A DNA stretch of 14,555 nucleotides from Methanodesulfokora sp964525965. Its GTDB lineage: Archaea > Korarchaeota > Korarchaeia > Korarchaeales > Korarchaeaceae. The translations under genes were made by a program, and so were the position numbers. The notes beneath the pieces are model-generated. The model made no database searches, had not been told where the DNA came from, and worked only from the letters and a program-made list of their open reading frames with translations. How positions within the stretch are numbered: position 1 is the stretch's first letter; the number at the start of each line of letters is the position of its first letter. Positions 1 to 7,718 of this stretch are shown here, in pieces. The DNA lies in the NCBI GenBank assembly GCA_964525965.1, contig CAZGKA010000071.1, forward strand, positions 1 to 14,555. Direction: 5' to 3'.

Positions 1-1
1 A

Positions 2-1126
2 ATGGTCGGAGTGCTGACCTTGACGGCAGTCGTGTCCTACGCTGAGGGGTACGGAGTATATCTGAGCCATTTCTTCAAGGGAGCCAGCATGAGAACGATA
101 TTCGTGATGTCCAGGTCGGAACTCCTGACTCCCCAGGACCTCTACAAGTTGGAGGGAATACCCGGAGTTGAGAGAGCTTTCCCCATGGTCTCGATACCTG
201 TGAAGCTGAAACTCTATGGCACTGAGGAGACCGTGACCCTCATGGGCATAGACATGAACTATGTGCACGACGTGCTTCCGGACCTTTCCTTGGAGGAGGG
301 GGTAATACCCACGGGCTATTCGGAGCGTAGCTGTGTAATGGGTTACGATATAGCCAAGAAGTTCACGGACGAACCATCAGACCTTGTTGGAGTCACCGCC
401 AAAGTGGAGCAGGCGGGAGTGAAGGAGAGCCTGAGGATATCCTCCGTGGCCAAACCCTACGGCACAGCCATATTCACCGACGTTGATCACTCAATAATAG
501 TCCCGATAGGCTTCGCGCTGAAGCTCAGCAGGGAGGTGCTGCACACGTCCAACTACCCAATAATAGTGGTCATAACGAGCAGCGTTAAGGACGTTGATAA
601 CGTGCTTGACGAGATAAGGAGCGATTTCGGGGTGAACAGGGTCGTTCCAGTGGCTATGAAAGACGTACAGAAGGGGATAAGCAAGATAATCGATATATCC
701 CTGGTGATACTGGGCGGTATAGCCGCCATGACGATAGTGGTGGCTTCTATAGGGATGATGAACGCCATGTATACGGCAGTAACGGAGAGGGTCAAGATAA
801 TTGGAGTGATGAGAACAATAGGGGCCTCTAGAAGAGACATCTCCCTGATGTTCCTGATGGAGTCGCTTATAATAGGAATAATGGGGACAGTCTCGGGGAT
901 GATCACGGGATATCTTGGGGCGCTGGCCCTCTCGTATGTGCTCTCCCCGATGCTCGGAATGTCCACGCCCCATGGCGAGGTAAAGCCTCTGATAACACCG
1001 ACTCTTCCGCCTTGGATCGCTCTGGCCATATTTCTGGTAACCCTGCTGATAACCACTGTGGGCGCTGTTCCCCCAGCGATGCGGGCCGCTCAGCTGGAAC
1101 CAGCCGAGGCTCTAAGGTACGAGTGA
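2..1126 (+). CDS. FtsX/MacB-type ABC transporter permease (5' partial)
   Basis: Integral membrane subunit of an FtsX/MacB-family ABC system. These work in lipoprotein release, export or mechanotransmission rather than uptake. Three hydrophobic segments lie in the C-terminal half (about residues 230-255, 281-314 and 337-360). Between the first two is the family hallmark ERVKIIGVMRTIGASRRDI (262-280), and the tail AAQLEPAEALRYE matches the usual FtsX 'P..AL' ending. Residues 25-225 form the extracytoplasmic MacB-type domain. The visible protein opens at VGVLTLTAVVSYAEGYG, which corresponds to the end of the first membrane helix. The usual N-terminal RNLRRRR-type lead-in is missing, so the true start is probably some 25-40 codons before the window and the ATG at 2 is internal. 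The ATPase partner is not in the window. Substrate unknown. Confidence 0.85.
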   Translation: MVGVLTLTAVVSYAEGYGVYLSHFFKGASMRTIFVMSRSELLTPQDLYKLEGIPGVERAFPMVSIPVKLKLYGTEETVTLMGIDMNYVHDVLPDLSLEEGVIPTGYSERSCVMGYDIAKKFTDEPSDLVGVTAKVEQAGVKESLRISSVAKPYGTAIFTDVDHSIIVPIGFALKLSREVLHTSNYPIIVVITSSVKDVDNVLDEIRSDFGVNRVVPVAMKDVQKGISKIIDISLVILGGIAAMTIVVASIGMMNAMYTAVTERVKIIGVMRTIGASRRDISLMFLMESLIIGIMGTVSGMITGYLGALALSYVLSPMLGMSTPHGEVKPLITPTLPPWIALAIFLVTLLITTVGAVPPAMRAAQLEPAEALRYE

Positions 1127-1154
1127 AGCTTCCTCTACAACATCAGCAACTGTA

Positions 1155-1168
1155 TTTTTCACTTTTTT
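1155..1168 (+). terminator. T-tract terminator after the FtsX-type gene
   Basis: Two T runs (5 T and 6 T, separated by CAC) lie about 30 bp after the stop codon of the permease. Archaeal RNA polymerase commonly terminates on such U-tracts without a hairpin. A weak stem with an A-rich loop follows at 1187-1203 (CTGCCT/AGGCGG). Assignment is from sequence only. Confidence 0.45.
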
Positions 1169-1241
1169 CGGACATGCGTACGAGAACTGCCTAAAAAAGG
1201 CGGGCTTCTCTTCAAAGAACTCCTCTAGATATTTTAACCCT

Positions 1242-1257
1242 ATCTTCGAGCGAAGAT
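1242..1257. repeat. Inverted repeat, 7-bp arms, 2-nt centre
   Basis: ATCTTCG-AG-CGAAGAT is a perfect 7+7 palindrome in the gap upstream of the binding-protein gene. It lies about 40-55 bp upstream of the best TATA candidate. With only 2 nt between the arms it suits a dimeric DNA-binding protein better than an RNA hairpin. No regulator is identified. Confidence 0.4.
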
Positions 1258-1296
1258 TCAACTTGTTATTTCAACGAGAACTTAGATCTCTTACAT

Positions 1297-1305
1297 CTAA
1301 ATATT
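1297..1305 (+). promoter_or_regulatory. TATA-like box for the Opp/Dpp importer operon
   Basis: CTAAATATT resembles an archaeal box A. It would place transcription start near 1325, giving a leader of about 45 nt before the ATG at 1371. The A/T run in the palindrome just downstream (1317-1331) is an alternative TATA, with a leader of about 20 nt. The choice between them is uncertain. Confidence 0.4.
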
Positions 1306-1308
1306 AGT

Positions 1309-1331
1309 GATAAAAGGTTAATACTTTTATC
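1309..1331. promoter_or_regulatory. Candidate operator: GATAAAAG-N7-CTTTTATC palindrome
   Basis: Perfect 8-bp inverted repeat (1309-1316 and 1324-1331) with a 7-nt spacer. It lies directly downstream of, or across, the core promoter of the importer operon. A repressor bound here would block TBP/TFB or polymerase. The arms are seen in the sequence; the operator role is inference. Confidence 0.45.
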
Positions 1332-1370
1332 TCATTCATCAACACAGGAAATCCTTTCGAGGGGATGTGA

Positions 1371-3026
1371 ATGAGAAGACCAGGCGCGTCGAAAGGTGTT
1401 CTAGCAGCTGTAGTGATCATCATAATAGTGATCATAGCAGCTGCCGCAGCGCTCTCCTATAAACCAGCTCCCTCCAAGCCGACAACTCCAACGACGACTA
1501 AGCCCACCACAACCACCACGAACGCTACACAAAAGCAGGCCCAGAAGAAGTACGCCGACGTTATAACCATAGGAACGACGGATAAGGTGTCCGATCTCGA
1601 TCCAGCCAGCGCTTACGACTTCTTCACATGGGAGGTGTTCTACAACACGATGGAGGCTCCGTTCGGTTACGTTCCTGGAACCACAAAGCTGGAGAAGAAG
1701 CTCATAACCAGCTATGAGGTGAAGGATGACGGTAAGGTGTACATACTCCACCTAAGGAAGGACCTCAAGTTCGACGATGGCACGCCTTGCACGGCGAAAG
1801 ATCTCAAGTGGTCCATAGAGAGGGTGGCCAAGATTCAGGGAGATCCCTCGTGGTTCGTCTTGGACTTCGTGAAGGATGTCAAGGTTCTGGACACTTACAC
1901 GTTGGAGATAGACCTGAACAAGCCTGTTTCCTTCTATCCTGCCGTGTTGGCCGTCCCGACCTACGCCCCAATACCTCCTGATAAGTATCCTCCCGACAAG
2001 ATCTCCCCTGACAACACGGCTGGAGGAGTTGGTCCCTACAAGATCGTGAAGTTCGTCAGGGACCAGGAACTCATCCTCCAGGCCAACCCGTACTACTACG
2101 GCACGCCTCCCAAGACCAAGACGGTGGTTATAAAGTTCTACAAGGACGCGACCGCCCTGAGGCTGGCCCTCCAGAGCGGTGAGATAGATATAGCTTGGAG
2201 GACGCTCAACCCGTCCGACATAATAAGTCTAAAGAAGAACCCCGACTACAAGGTGTGGGAAGGAGCGGGCTCCTACATAAGGTACATAGTCTTCAACACG
2301 AAGATACCTCCGCTGAACAACAAGCTGGTCAGGCAGGCCCTTGCTGCCGCTCTCGACAGACAGTCCATAGTCCAGAAGGTGTTCCTCGGAACTGTGGAGC
2401 CCCTCTACAGTCTGGTTCCCATGGGCATGTGGAGCCACAAGGACTCCTTCAAGGACAAGTACGGGGCTGGCCCGAACTTGGAGCTCGCCAAGGAGCTCCT
2501 CAAGAAGGCTGGATACAGCGAGAGCCATAAGCTCAAGATAACCCTCTGGTACACCCCGTCCCATTACGGAAGCACCGAGGCTGACGTTGCGTCTCTGATA
2601 AAGGAGGCTTGGGAGAAGACCGGAATGGTTGAGGTGACTATAAAGAGCGCTGAGTGGAGCACTTACCTCGAGCTCACCAGGAAGGGACAGCTGCCCGTGA
2701 CTCTGTATGGTTGGTATCCGGACTACCTCGATCCTGACGACTATCTGTATCCGTTCCTCCATACAGGAGCCAACAGATGGCTCGGCAACCCGTTCAGCAA
2801 CAGCACAGTGGATAAGCTCCTCGATCAGGCCCAGGTCGAGACCTCCCAGACTAAGAGAGCCCAGCTTTACGAGGAAGTCCAGGACATCCTGGCTGATCAG
2901 GCTTGGATAGTTCCCATCTTCCAGGGCAAGCTATACGCTGTGTCCAAGAAGAGCGTTGGCGGCATAGTCCTGGATCCCATGATGCTGTTGAGGTACTACC
3001 TGATATACAAGCAGGTGAGCGGCTGA
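1371..3026 (+). CDS. ABC transporter substrate-binding protein, family 5 (peptide/oligosaccharide)
   Basis: Surface-anchored binding protein that hands substrate to the permeases encoded next. Residues 65-545 read as an SBP_bac_5 protein, including the family signature DDGTPCTAKDLKWSIER (about 121-137) and the lobe motif GGVGPYKIVKF. In archaea this family binds peptides or oligosaccharides, so the substrate is open. The N-terminus is RRPGASKG followed by a 20-residue hydrophobic stretch. KG|VL fits the archaeal class III (pilin-like, PibD/EppA) processing site, which would leave the helix as membrane anchor. Residues 31-55 form a Thr/Pro/Lys-rich linker, probably an O-glycosylated spacer. 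There is no C-terminal membrane helix. The start ATG is preceded by a purine-rich GAGGGGATGTGA; this is the first gene of the operon and has its own promoter. Confidence 0.9.
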   Translation: MRRPGASKGVLAAVVIIIIVIIAAAAALSYKPAPSKPTTPTTTKPTTTTTNATQKQAQKKYADVITIGTTDKVSDLDPASAYDFFTWEVFYNTMEAPFGYVPGTTKLEKKLITSYEVKDDGKVYILHLRKDLKFDDGTPCTAKDLKWSIERVAKIQGDPSWFVLDFVKDVKVLDTYTLEIDLNKPVSFYPAVLAVPTYAPIPPDKYPPDKISPDNTAGGVGPYKIVKFVRDQELILQANPYYYGTPPKTKTVVIKFYKDATALRLALQSGEIDIAWRTLNPSDIISLKKNPDYKVWEGAGSYIRYIVFNTKIPPLNNKLVRQALAAALDRQSIVQKVFLGTVEPLYSLVPMGMWSHKDSFKDKYGAGPNLELAKELLKKAGYSESHKLKITLWYTPSHYGSTEADVASLIKEAWEKTGMVEVTIKSAEWSTYLELTRKGQLPVTLYGWYPDYLDPDDYLYPFLHTGANRWLGNPFSNSTVDKLLDQAQVETSQTKRAQLYEEVQDILADQAWIVPIFQGKLYAVSKKSVGGIVLDPMMLLRYYLIYKQVSG

Positions 3027-3053
3027 GTCCTTTGATCCCTGATCTCCTCCCTC

Positions 3054-3064
3054 ATTTTTTCTAT
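3054..3064 (+). terminator. T-tract between binding-protein and permease genes (possible partial terminator)
   Basis: ATTTTTTCTAT lies about 30 bp after the binding-protein stop codon and 22 bp before the next start. This is the only real gap (60 bp) inside the five-gene importer operon. A leaky terminator here would let the binding protein be made in excess over the membrane parts, as is usual for such operons. Inference from sequence. Confidence 0.3.
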
Positions 3065-3086
3065 CCTAAGGTGAGGGTGACCTCGG

Positions 3087-4100
3087 ATGGCCTCTCTTAA
3101 GACGTACATAATCACAAGAGTACTCCTGACGATCCCCATGATATTCATCCTGCTTACCCTCGTTTTCTTCGTCATGAGGGTCCTTCCTGGAAATCCCGTC
3201 ATAGCTATGGTGGGGATGAAAGCATCCCAGAAGTACATAGAACAGCTGGAGCATGAGCTCGGACTTGACAAGCCTCTGTGGGAACAATACATAGACTACC
3301 TGAATCAGCTTCTACACGGAGACCTGGGAAGATCGATGATATGGGGCAGAAGACCAGTGATCAATGAAATCATGGACCACTTCCCGGCCACGTTGGAACT
3401 GACCATATGGGGCTTCATATTCAGTGTCCTCTTGGGGCTGGCCACAGGCATGGTGGCAGGAATAAGGAAGGGCGGCAAGACGGACTTCGCTATGAGGGTC
3501 TACAGCATAGTGGTCTACTCCCTCTTCATACCCTGGTTTGGCATGATGCTTCAACTGATCTTTGGGGTCTGGCTTCATGCCTTGCCCGTTGGAGGAAGGA
3601 TAAACCCCCTCCTCACTCCAAAACATATAACTGGGCTGTATGTTTTGGACAGCATACTGACCTGGAATCTTCCAGCTCTGTCCAGCTCTATACGACACCT
3701 GATACTTCCCTCGCTGACCTTGGGGATCGTGCTGAGCGGCATATACACAAGGCTGGTGAGATCGAGCCTCATAGAGGTCCTTGGGCAGGATTTCATAAGG
3801 GCCTGCAAGTCGAGGGGTCTGCCGGAGAGATCGATCCTCTTCAGGCATGGTCTCAAGAACGCTCTGATACCCATACTAACGATGATGGGTCTTCAGTTCG
3901 CTCTTCTGCTGGCTGGGGCTGTTCTCACGGAGACAACTTTCTCTTGGCCCGGGATAGGAACCTTCCTCATGGAGAGGATAGAGTACAGGGACTTCACGAC
4001 GGTCCAAGGAACGATAGTCTTCTACGCCGTCTTTGTAGCCTTGATAAGCTTGGTCGTGGACCTGATCTACGCATACGTCGATCCGAGGGTGAGATACTAG
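3087..4100 (+). CDS. dppB: Peptide/oligosaccharide ABC transporter permease, DppB/OppB type
   Basis: First membrane subunit of the importer, forming the translocation path with the following permease. Hydrophobic helices are near residues 9-30, 104-125, 136-162, 205-222, 258-282 and 308-333. The N-terminal part has the DppB-type pattern RVLPGNPV followed by LGLDKPLWEQYIDYL and GDLGRSM. The cytoplasmic EAA loop that docks on the ATPases is FIRACKSRGLPERSILFRHG (236-255). The end, YAYVDPRVRY, is the standard DppB terminus, and 337 residues is a normal length. The ATG is placed by an SD GAGGGTGA (3073-3080) 6 nt upstream. The stop codon abuts the SD of the next gene. Confidence 0.93.
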   Translation: MASLKTYIITRVLLTIPMIFILLTLVFFVMRVLPGNPVIAMVGMKASQKYIEQLEHELGLDKPLWEQYIDYLNQLLHGDLGRSMIWGRRPVINEIMDHFPATLELTIWGFIFSVLLGLATGMVAGIRKGGKTDFAMRVYSIVVYSLFIPWFGMMLQLIFGVWLHALPVGGRINPLLTPKHITGLYVLDSILTWNLPALSSSIRHLILPSLTLGIVLSGIYTRLVRSSLIEVLGQDFIRACKSRGLPERSILFRHGLKNALIPILTMMGLQFALLLAGAVLTETTFSWPGIGTFLMERIEYRDFTTVQGTIVFYAVFVALISLVVDLIYAYVDPRVRY

Positions 4101-4107
4101 GAGGTGA
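4100..4107 (+). promoter_or_regulatory. Consensus ribosome binding site deciding the GTG start of dppC
   Basis: GGAGGTGA is the full archaeal SD. Its first G is the last base of the dppB stop codon. Two GTG codons follow in tandem at 4111 and 4114. The 6-nt spacing seen for other genes here (3087, 5935, 8494) favours 4114. Confidence 0.7.
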
Positions 4108-4113
4108 GCTGTG

Positions 4114-4974
4114 GTGAGGAGCTTCTCTGCGATATTCTCCGGGGTCAGGAGGGCTCTCTCGAGGGCGGGTCTGGACGGTTACCTAGTGATATTTGGATCG
4201 ATAATAGTGGTGGGCGTCCTGATCATGGCGATGTTCGCCAACTACATAGCTCCTTACGATCCGATACAGTCCGTCGGTCCGGCCATACATCAGCCGTGTG
4301 CCAAGTACCTAATGGGAACGGACTCCATAGGGAGGGATGTGTTCAGCAGGATAGTCTACGGATCCCGGACCATACTGATGGTAATAATTATGTCTACTGG
4401 TCTCTCCATGGCAATCGGGATACCTCTGGGCCTGATCTCGGGCTATACAGGGGGGATTCTCGACAGGGTTCTCTCCCTGATAATGGACAGCATATATGCC
4501 TTCCCCGGTCTCATACTCGCCATCGTGATAGCGGCGATGCTCGGTCCTGGGATATACAACACAGCCCTCTCACTGGCGGTCGTCTACATACCGACCTACT
4601 TCAGGATGATAAGGGGTGAGGTCCTGTCGCTCAGGGAGAGGCTCTTCGTCGAGGCGGCTAGGGCGATAGGAGCTAAAAGCAGGAGGATAATAGTCAGGTA
4701 CATATTCCCCAACGTGATCTACCTGATAGCCGTGGTCTTCTCCCTGAACGTGGCCGACGCAATACTCACGGAGGCAGGTCTAAGCTTCTTGGGTCTGAGC
4801 GTCACAGCTCCAACCCCTGACTGGGGATTCGACCTCAAGAACGGACAGAGGTACTTCCTGTCAGGCATATGGTGGCCCGTGACGTTTCCGGGAATAATGA
4901 TAATACTGCTGGCTCTGGGCTTCGGCTTCCTCGGAGAGGGGCTCAACACCATAGTCTCCAGACAGGGTGAGTGA
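4114..4974 (+). CDS. dppC: Peptide/oligosaccharide ABC transporter permease, DppC/OppC type
   Basis: Second membrane subunit of the importer. The first helix (about 23-43) is followed by ANYIAPYDPIQ and the DppC hallmark MGTDSIGRDVFSRIVYGSR. Further helices lie near residues 87-110, 120-142, 145-165, 200-220 and 252-275. The EAA loop is FVEAARAIGAKSRRIIVRYI, ending in the conserved FPN, and LTEAGLSFLGLS and DWGFDL are also typical. The length of 286 residues is normal. The start could be GTG 4111 (one residue longer) or GTG 4114; SD spacing favours 4114. Its stop codon lies one base before the ATPase start, so the two are translationally coupled. Confidence 0.93.
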   Translation: MRSFSAIFSGVRRALSRAGLDGYLVIFGSIIVVGVLIMAMFANYIAPYDPIQSVGPAIHQPCAKYLMGTDSIGRDVFSRIVYGSRTILMVIIMSTGLSMAIGIPLGLISGYTGGILDRVLSLIMDSIYAFPGLILAIVIAAMLGPGIYNTALSLAVVYIPTYFRMIRGEVLSLRERLFVEAARAIGAKSRRIIVRYIFPNVIYLIAVVFSLNVADAILTEAGLSFLGLSVTAPTPDWGFDLKNGQRYFLSGIWWPVTFPGIMIILLALGFGFLGEGLNTIVSRQGE

Positions 4975-4975
4975 C

Positions 4976-5938
4976 ATGCTGCTGAAGGTGGAGAACCTTT
5001 CCGTCCACTACATGCAGAAGTTCTCCCCTCCCGTCCTGGCCGTGGACAGGGTGGACTTCCAGGTCGGGGAGGGTGAGATGGTCGGACTTGTTGGGGAGTC
5101 CGGCAGCGGAAAGAGCACCTTGGGCCTAGCGATAATGAAGCTGGTTCCACCTCCTGGCAAGATAGTAAGTGGGAGAATCCTGCTCAATGGAAGGGATCTG
5201 GTTCCTCTGAGCGAGAAGGAGATGAGGTTCATAAGAGGAAGGGAGATCTCCATGGTGTTTCAGGATCCAATGACATCCCTAGATCCGCTAATGAGGATAG
5301 GAGACCATCTGATCGAGACAATACTCGCACATGAGAAGATAAGCAAGAAAGAAGCTGAAGAAAGAGCGATAAAACTCCTTCAGGCCGTGGGAATATCCCC
5401 CGATAGGTTTCACGATTACCCTCATCAGATGAGCGGGGGGATGAGGCAGAGAGTCATGATAGCCCTAGCCCTGGCTCTCAACCCCAAGCTGGTCATAGCG
5501 GACGAGCCCACGACGGCTCTGGACGTGATAGTCCAGGATCAGATAATAGACCTGTTCAAGAACCTCCGGAACCAGTTCAAGGTGGCCATAGTCATGGTTA
5601 GCCATGATCTGGCCTTGGAGCTGGAGGCCACTGAGAAGATGGCCGTGATGTATGGAGGGTGGATAATGGAGTTCTCTAGGAGCGTGGACATAGCGAGAGA
5701 TCCCCTTCACCCGTACACCGAGGCCCTCCTCAAGGCCATACCCAATGTCGAGCTTGACAGTCAGAAGCTAATATCGATCCCGGGAAACCCCCCTGACCTC
5801 TCCAACCCGCCCAAGGGATGCAGGTTTCATCCAAGATGCCCGTATGCCGAGGATGTGTGCAGGGAGAAGGAGCCCCCTACTCACTTCATCGATGGCAGAT
5901 ATGTTAAGTGTTGGCTCTTCGGGAGTGATAGGAAATGA
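4976..5938 (+). CDS. dppD: ABC transporter ATP-binding protein, DppD/OppD type
   Basis: One of two ATPases that power the importer on the cytoplasmic face. Visible motifs are Walker A GESGSGKST (40-48), Q-loop Gln96, signature MSGGMRQR (152-159), Walker B LVIADE (172-177) and switch His210. The C-terminal oligopeptide extension follows, with GCRFHPRCPYAEDVC and a later Cys: C282, C288, C295 and C312. Four cysteines in this extension are known to hold a 4Fe-4S cluster in some Opp/Dpp ATPases; here that is inferred. An in-frame GTG at 4967 would add three residues, but it overlaps the GGGTGA SD (4965-4970) that fits ATG 4976 with 5-nt spacing, so 4976 is chosen. Its stop overlaps the next start (ATGA). 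Confidence 0.93.
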   Translation: MLLKVENLSVHYMQKFSPPVLAVDRVDFQVGEGEMVGLVGESGSGKSTLGLAIMKLVPPPGKIVSGRILLNGRDLVPLSEKEMRFIRGREISMVFQDPMTSLDPLMRIGDHLIETILAHEKISKKEAEERAIKLLQAVGISPDRFHDYPHQMSGGMRQRVMIALALALNPKLVIADEPTTALDVIVQDQIIDLFKNLRNQFKVAIVMVSHDLALELEATEKMAVMYGGWIMEFSRSVDIARDPLHPYTEALLKAIPNVELDSQKLISIPGNPPDLSNPPKGCRFHPRCPYAEDVCREKEPPTHFIDGRYVKCWLFGSDRK

Positions 5939-6927
5939 TCGACACGACGATACTGCAGGTCAAAAACTTGAGGAAGTACTTCCCGGTGGCGAAGTCATTC
6001 CTAGAAAGGCTTATATCTAGGGAGGCGAAATTCGTCAAGGCCGTGGATGGAATTTCCTTCTACGTGAAGAAGGGAGAGATACTCTCACTGGTGGGCGAGT
6101 CCGGCAGCGGTAAGACCACCACGGGCAAACTGGTGCTCAGGCTCTATAAACCGACCAGCGGAAAGATCGTGTTTAAGGGGAGAGACATAACCCGTCTGGA
6201 GGGGGAGGAGCTCAGAAAGATCAGGAGACACATGCAGGTCATATATCAGGACCCCTATGCATCTCTCAACCCGAGAATGAAGGTTGGAGACATAATAAAG
6301 GACCCTCTCGAGGTTCACGGGATAGCCAGCGGTGAGGAAGCAAGGGAGATGGTTCTCGACATTCTGGACAAGGTGGGGTTAAGTCCCCCGGACAAGTTCT
6401 ATGACCTGTATCCTAGGAACCTCAGTGGAGGTCAGAGACAGAGGGTGGCCATAGCCAGGGCCATGATAACAAAGCCGGAGTTCGTCGTGGCAGACGAACC
6501 GGTCTCAATGATAGATGTATCCCTCAGGGCGTCGATACTGGAGCTCATGTTGAAGTTCAGGAGGGAGCTGAACCTGGCCTACCTCTTCATAACTCATGAT
6601 CTGGCTGTGGCGAAGTACATCTCCGACAGGATAGCCATAATGTACCTCGGAAAGATCGTGGAGAAGGGTCCCGTCAAGGCTATATTCTCAGAACCTCTCC
6701 ACCCATATACGAGGGCGCTCATGAGCGCTATACCCGTGCCTACTCCGGAGAGGCGGAGAAAGAGGCTGAAGCTGAGAGGAGAGATACCCAGTCCAATAAA
6801 CGTGCCATCAGGCTGTCGTTTCCATACCAGATGCCCCTACGCCGAGGACATCTGCGCCAAGAGGGAACCTGAGCTTGTGGAGGTCAGTTCCGGGCATCTG
6901 GTCGCGTGTCATCTCTACAGCTCCTAG
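5935..6927 (+). CDS. dppF: ABC transporter ATP-binding protein, DppF/OppF type
   Basis: Second ATPase, expected to pair with DppD. It has Walker A GESGSGKTT (54-62), Q-loop Gln105, signature LSGGQRQR (163-170), Walker B FVVADE (183-188) and switch His221. The D-loop reads SMID rather than the commoner SALD, a variant often seen in DppF-type proteins. The C-terminal oligopeptide extension also has four cysteines (C294, C300, C307, C325) in the pattern CRFHTRCPYAEDIC...C. The start overlaps the dppD stop by ATGA, with SD GGAGTGA (5922-5928). Its stop codon TAG shares the palindromic CTAG (6924-6927) with the stop of the convergent gene, so there is no intergenic DNA. A pyrimidine-rich stretch at 6948-6970, inside the 3' end of the opposite gene, could serve as its terminator. 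Confidence 0.93.
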   Translation: MIDTTILQVKNLRKYFPVAKSFLERLISREAKFVKAVDGISFYVKKGEILSLVGESGSGKTTTGKLVLRLYKPTSGKIVFKGRDITRLEGEELRKIRRHMQVIYQDPYASLNPRMKVGDIIKDPLEVHGIASGEEAREMVLDILDKVGLSPPDKFYDLYPRNLSGGQRQRVAIARAMITKPEFVVADEPVSMIDVSLRASILELMLKFRRELNLAYLFITHDLAVAKYISDRIAIMYLGKIVEKGPVKAIFSEPLHPYTRALMSAIPVPTPERRRKRLKLRGEIPSPINVPSGCRFHTRCPYAEDICAKREPELVEVSSGHLVACHLYSS

Positions 6928-7718
6928 ATTGGCAGGAGAGGTCCACTTCTTTTACTTCCTTCTTTTCTCCTGACGAGCTTTGGCGGCTTAGGTAGGAGAG
7001 CAACGGGTTTTCTGAAGATCCCCTTCTCGTTTTCGATCTCCACTCTGGCCTCTATGCCCACCTCCACACCTCCGACCCTGCCCCTGAAGGTGTACGGGTA
7101 GAAGTAAGCGACATCTCTGACGTCGGTGGCGTCCTTCTCCACCACAAACCTGAACCTTCCTCTCTCCCCATTGGCGTCATAGATCTCCGCCTCAGCAGCC
7201 GTATATTCGTTTCTGAAGATTCTTCCCTTATCTCTCAACCACTCCTCCACCTTTAGCCCGATGAGGGAGAGCTCCGCCGCTCCCCCAGGTACGACGAACG
7301 AGCCCTTTATCACGTCACCTGGTCGCAGGATCCGACTCTCTAGCCTTATCTCCGAATCTCCCTCATCAAGAATAATCTCCCTTGGGAAGACCTTGAGCCG
7401 GAGCTCCCTCCGTGGCCAGAAGATCTTGCCCCCGAGTCTCGGTATCCCGAAGATGAGCGACCACCTCACCTTAAGGTGTTGAGAGTACACGGAGGGGGGG
7501 AGATCGCTGGGATAGTTCAGGACGAACTCCCCGCGGGGGAGATCGAAGCTCTCTGTGTATGAGCTGACGACCTTCCATATGTGGGCAGATCTCTCTAGAT
7601 CCTCTAAATTCGTCGCTAAGAGGACTATAAGCTTGGCTTTTACTCCATCAGCTCTGCAGATCCCTCTTATCGGTTCTCCGAGCTCTAGGACGTTCTTCTC
7701 CACCACAATCTCCAGCAT
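6924..7718 (-). CDS. Arrestin-fold (Spo0M/arrestin-like) protein
   Basis: 264 residues, no membrane helix, rich in alternating beta-strand patterns. Two halves are visible. The first (1-112) has LELGEPIRGICRA and then LPRGEFVLNYPSDLPPSVYS followed by LKVRWSLIFGIPR, close to the arrestin/Spo0M pattern of an acidic-Pro loop before a V-R-W/Y strand. The second (about 113-245) begins with a similar LRPGDVIKGSFVV strand pair. The tail (243-264) is basic and Pro-rich. Arrestin-fold proteins are adaptors that bind membrane-protein tails or scaffolds; no catalytic residues are expected. It is translated from an ATG overlapping the TGA of the upstream membrane-protein gene, so the two products probably act together. 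The fold call is by pattern, not by search; the function is unknown. Confidence 0.55.
   Translation of the reverse strand: MLEIVVEKNVLELGEPIRGICRADGVKAKLIVLLATNLEDLERSAHIWKVVSSYTESFDLPRGEFVLNYPSDLPPSVYSQHLKVRWSLIFGIPRLGGKIFWPRRELRLKVFPREIILDEGDSEIRLESRILRPGDVIKGSFVVPGGAAELSLIGLKVEEWLRDKGRIFRNEYTAAEAEIYDANGERGRFRFVVEKDATDVRDVAYFYPYTFRGRVGGVEVGIEARVEIENEKGIFRKPVALLPKPPKLVRRKEGSKRSGPLLPI

Noticed and set aside
491..1056. Two long minus-strand frames opposite the FtsX-type permease.
   Set aside because: Their composition (His/Tyr/Arg-rich or Ile/Thr/Ser-rich) is what antisense of a membrane-protein gene gives, and neither has a start signal. The plus frame has the ERVKIIGVMRTIGAS motif.
4967..4975. 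GTG at 4967 as start of the first importer ATPase gene.
   Set aside because: It overlaps the SD that fits ATG 4976 and has no ribosome site of its own; typical DppD proteins begin with the LLKVENLSV strand.
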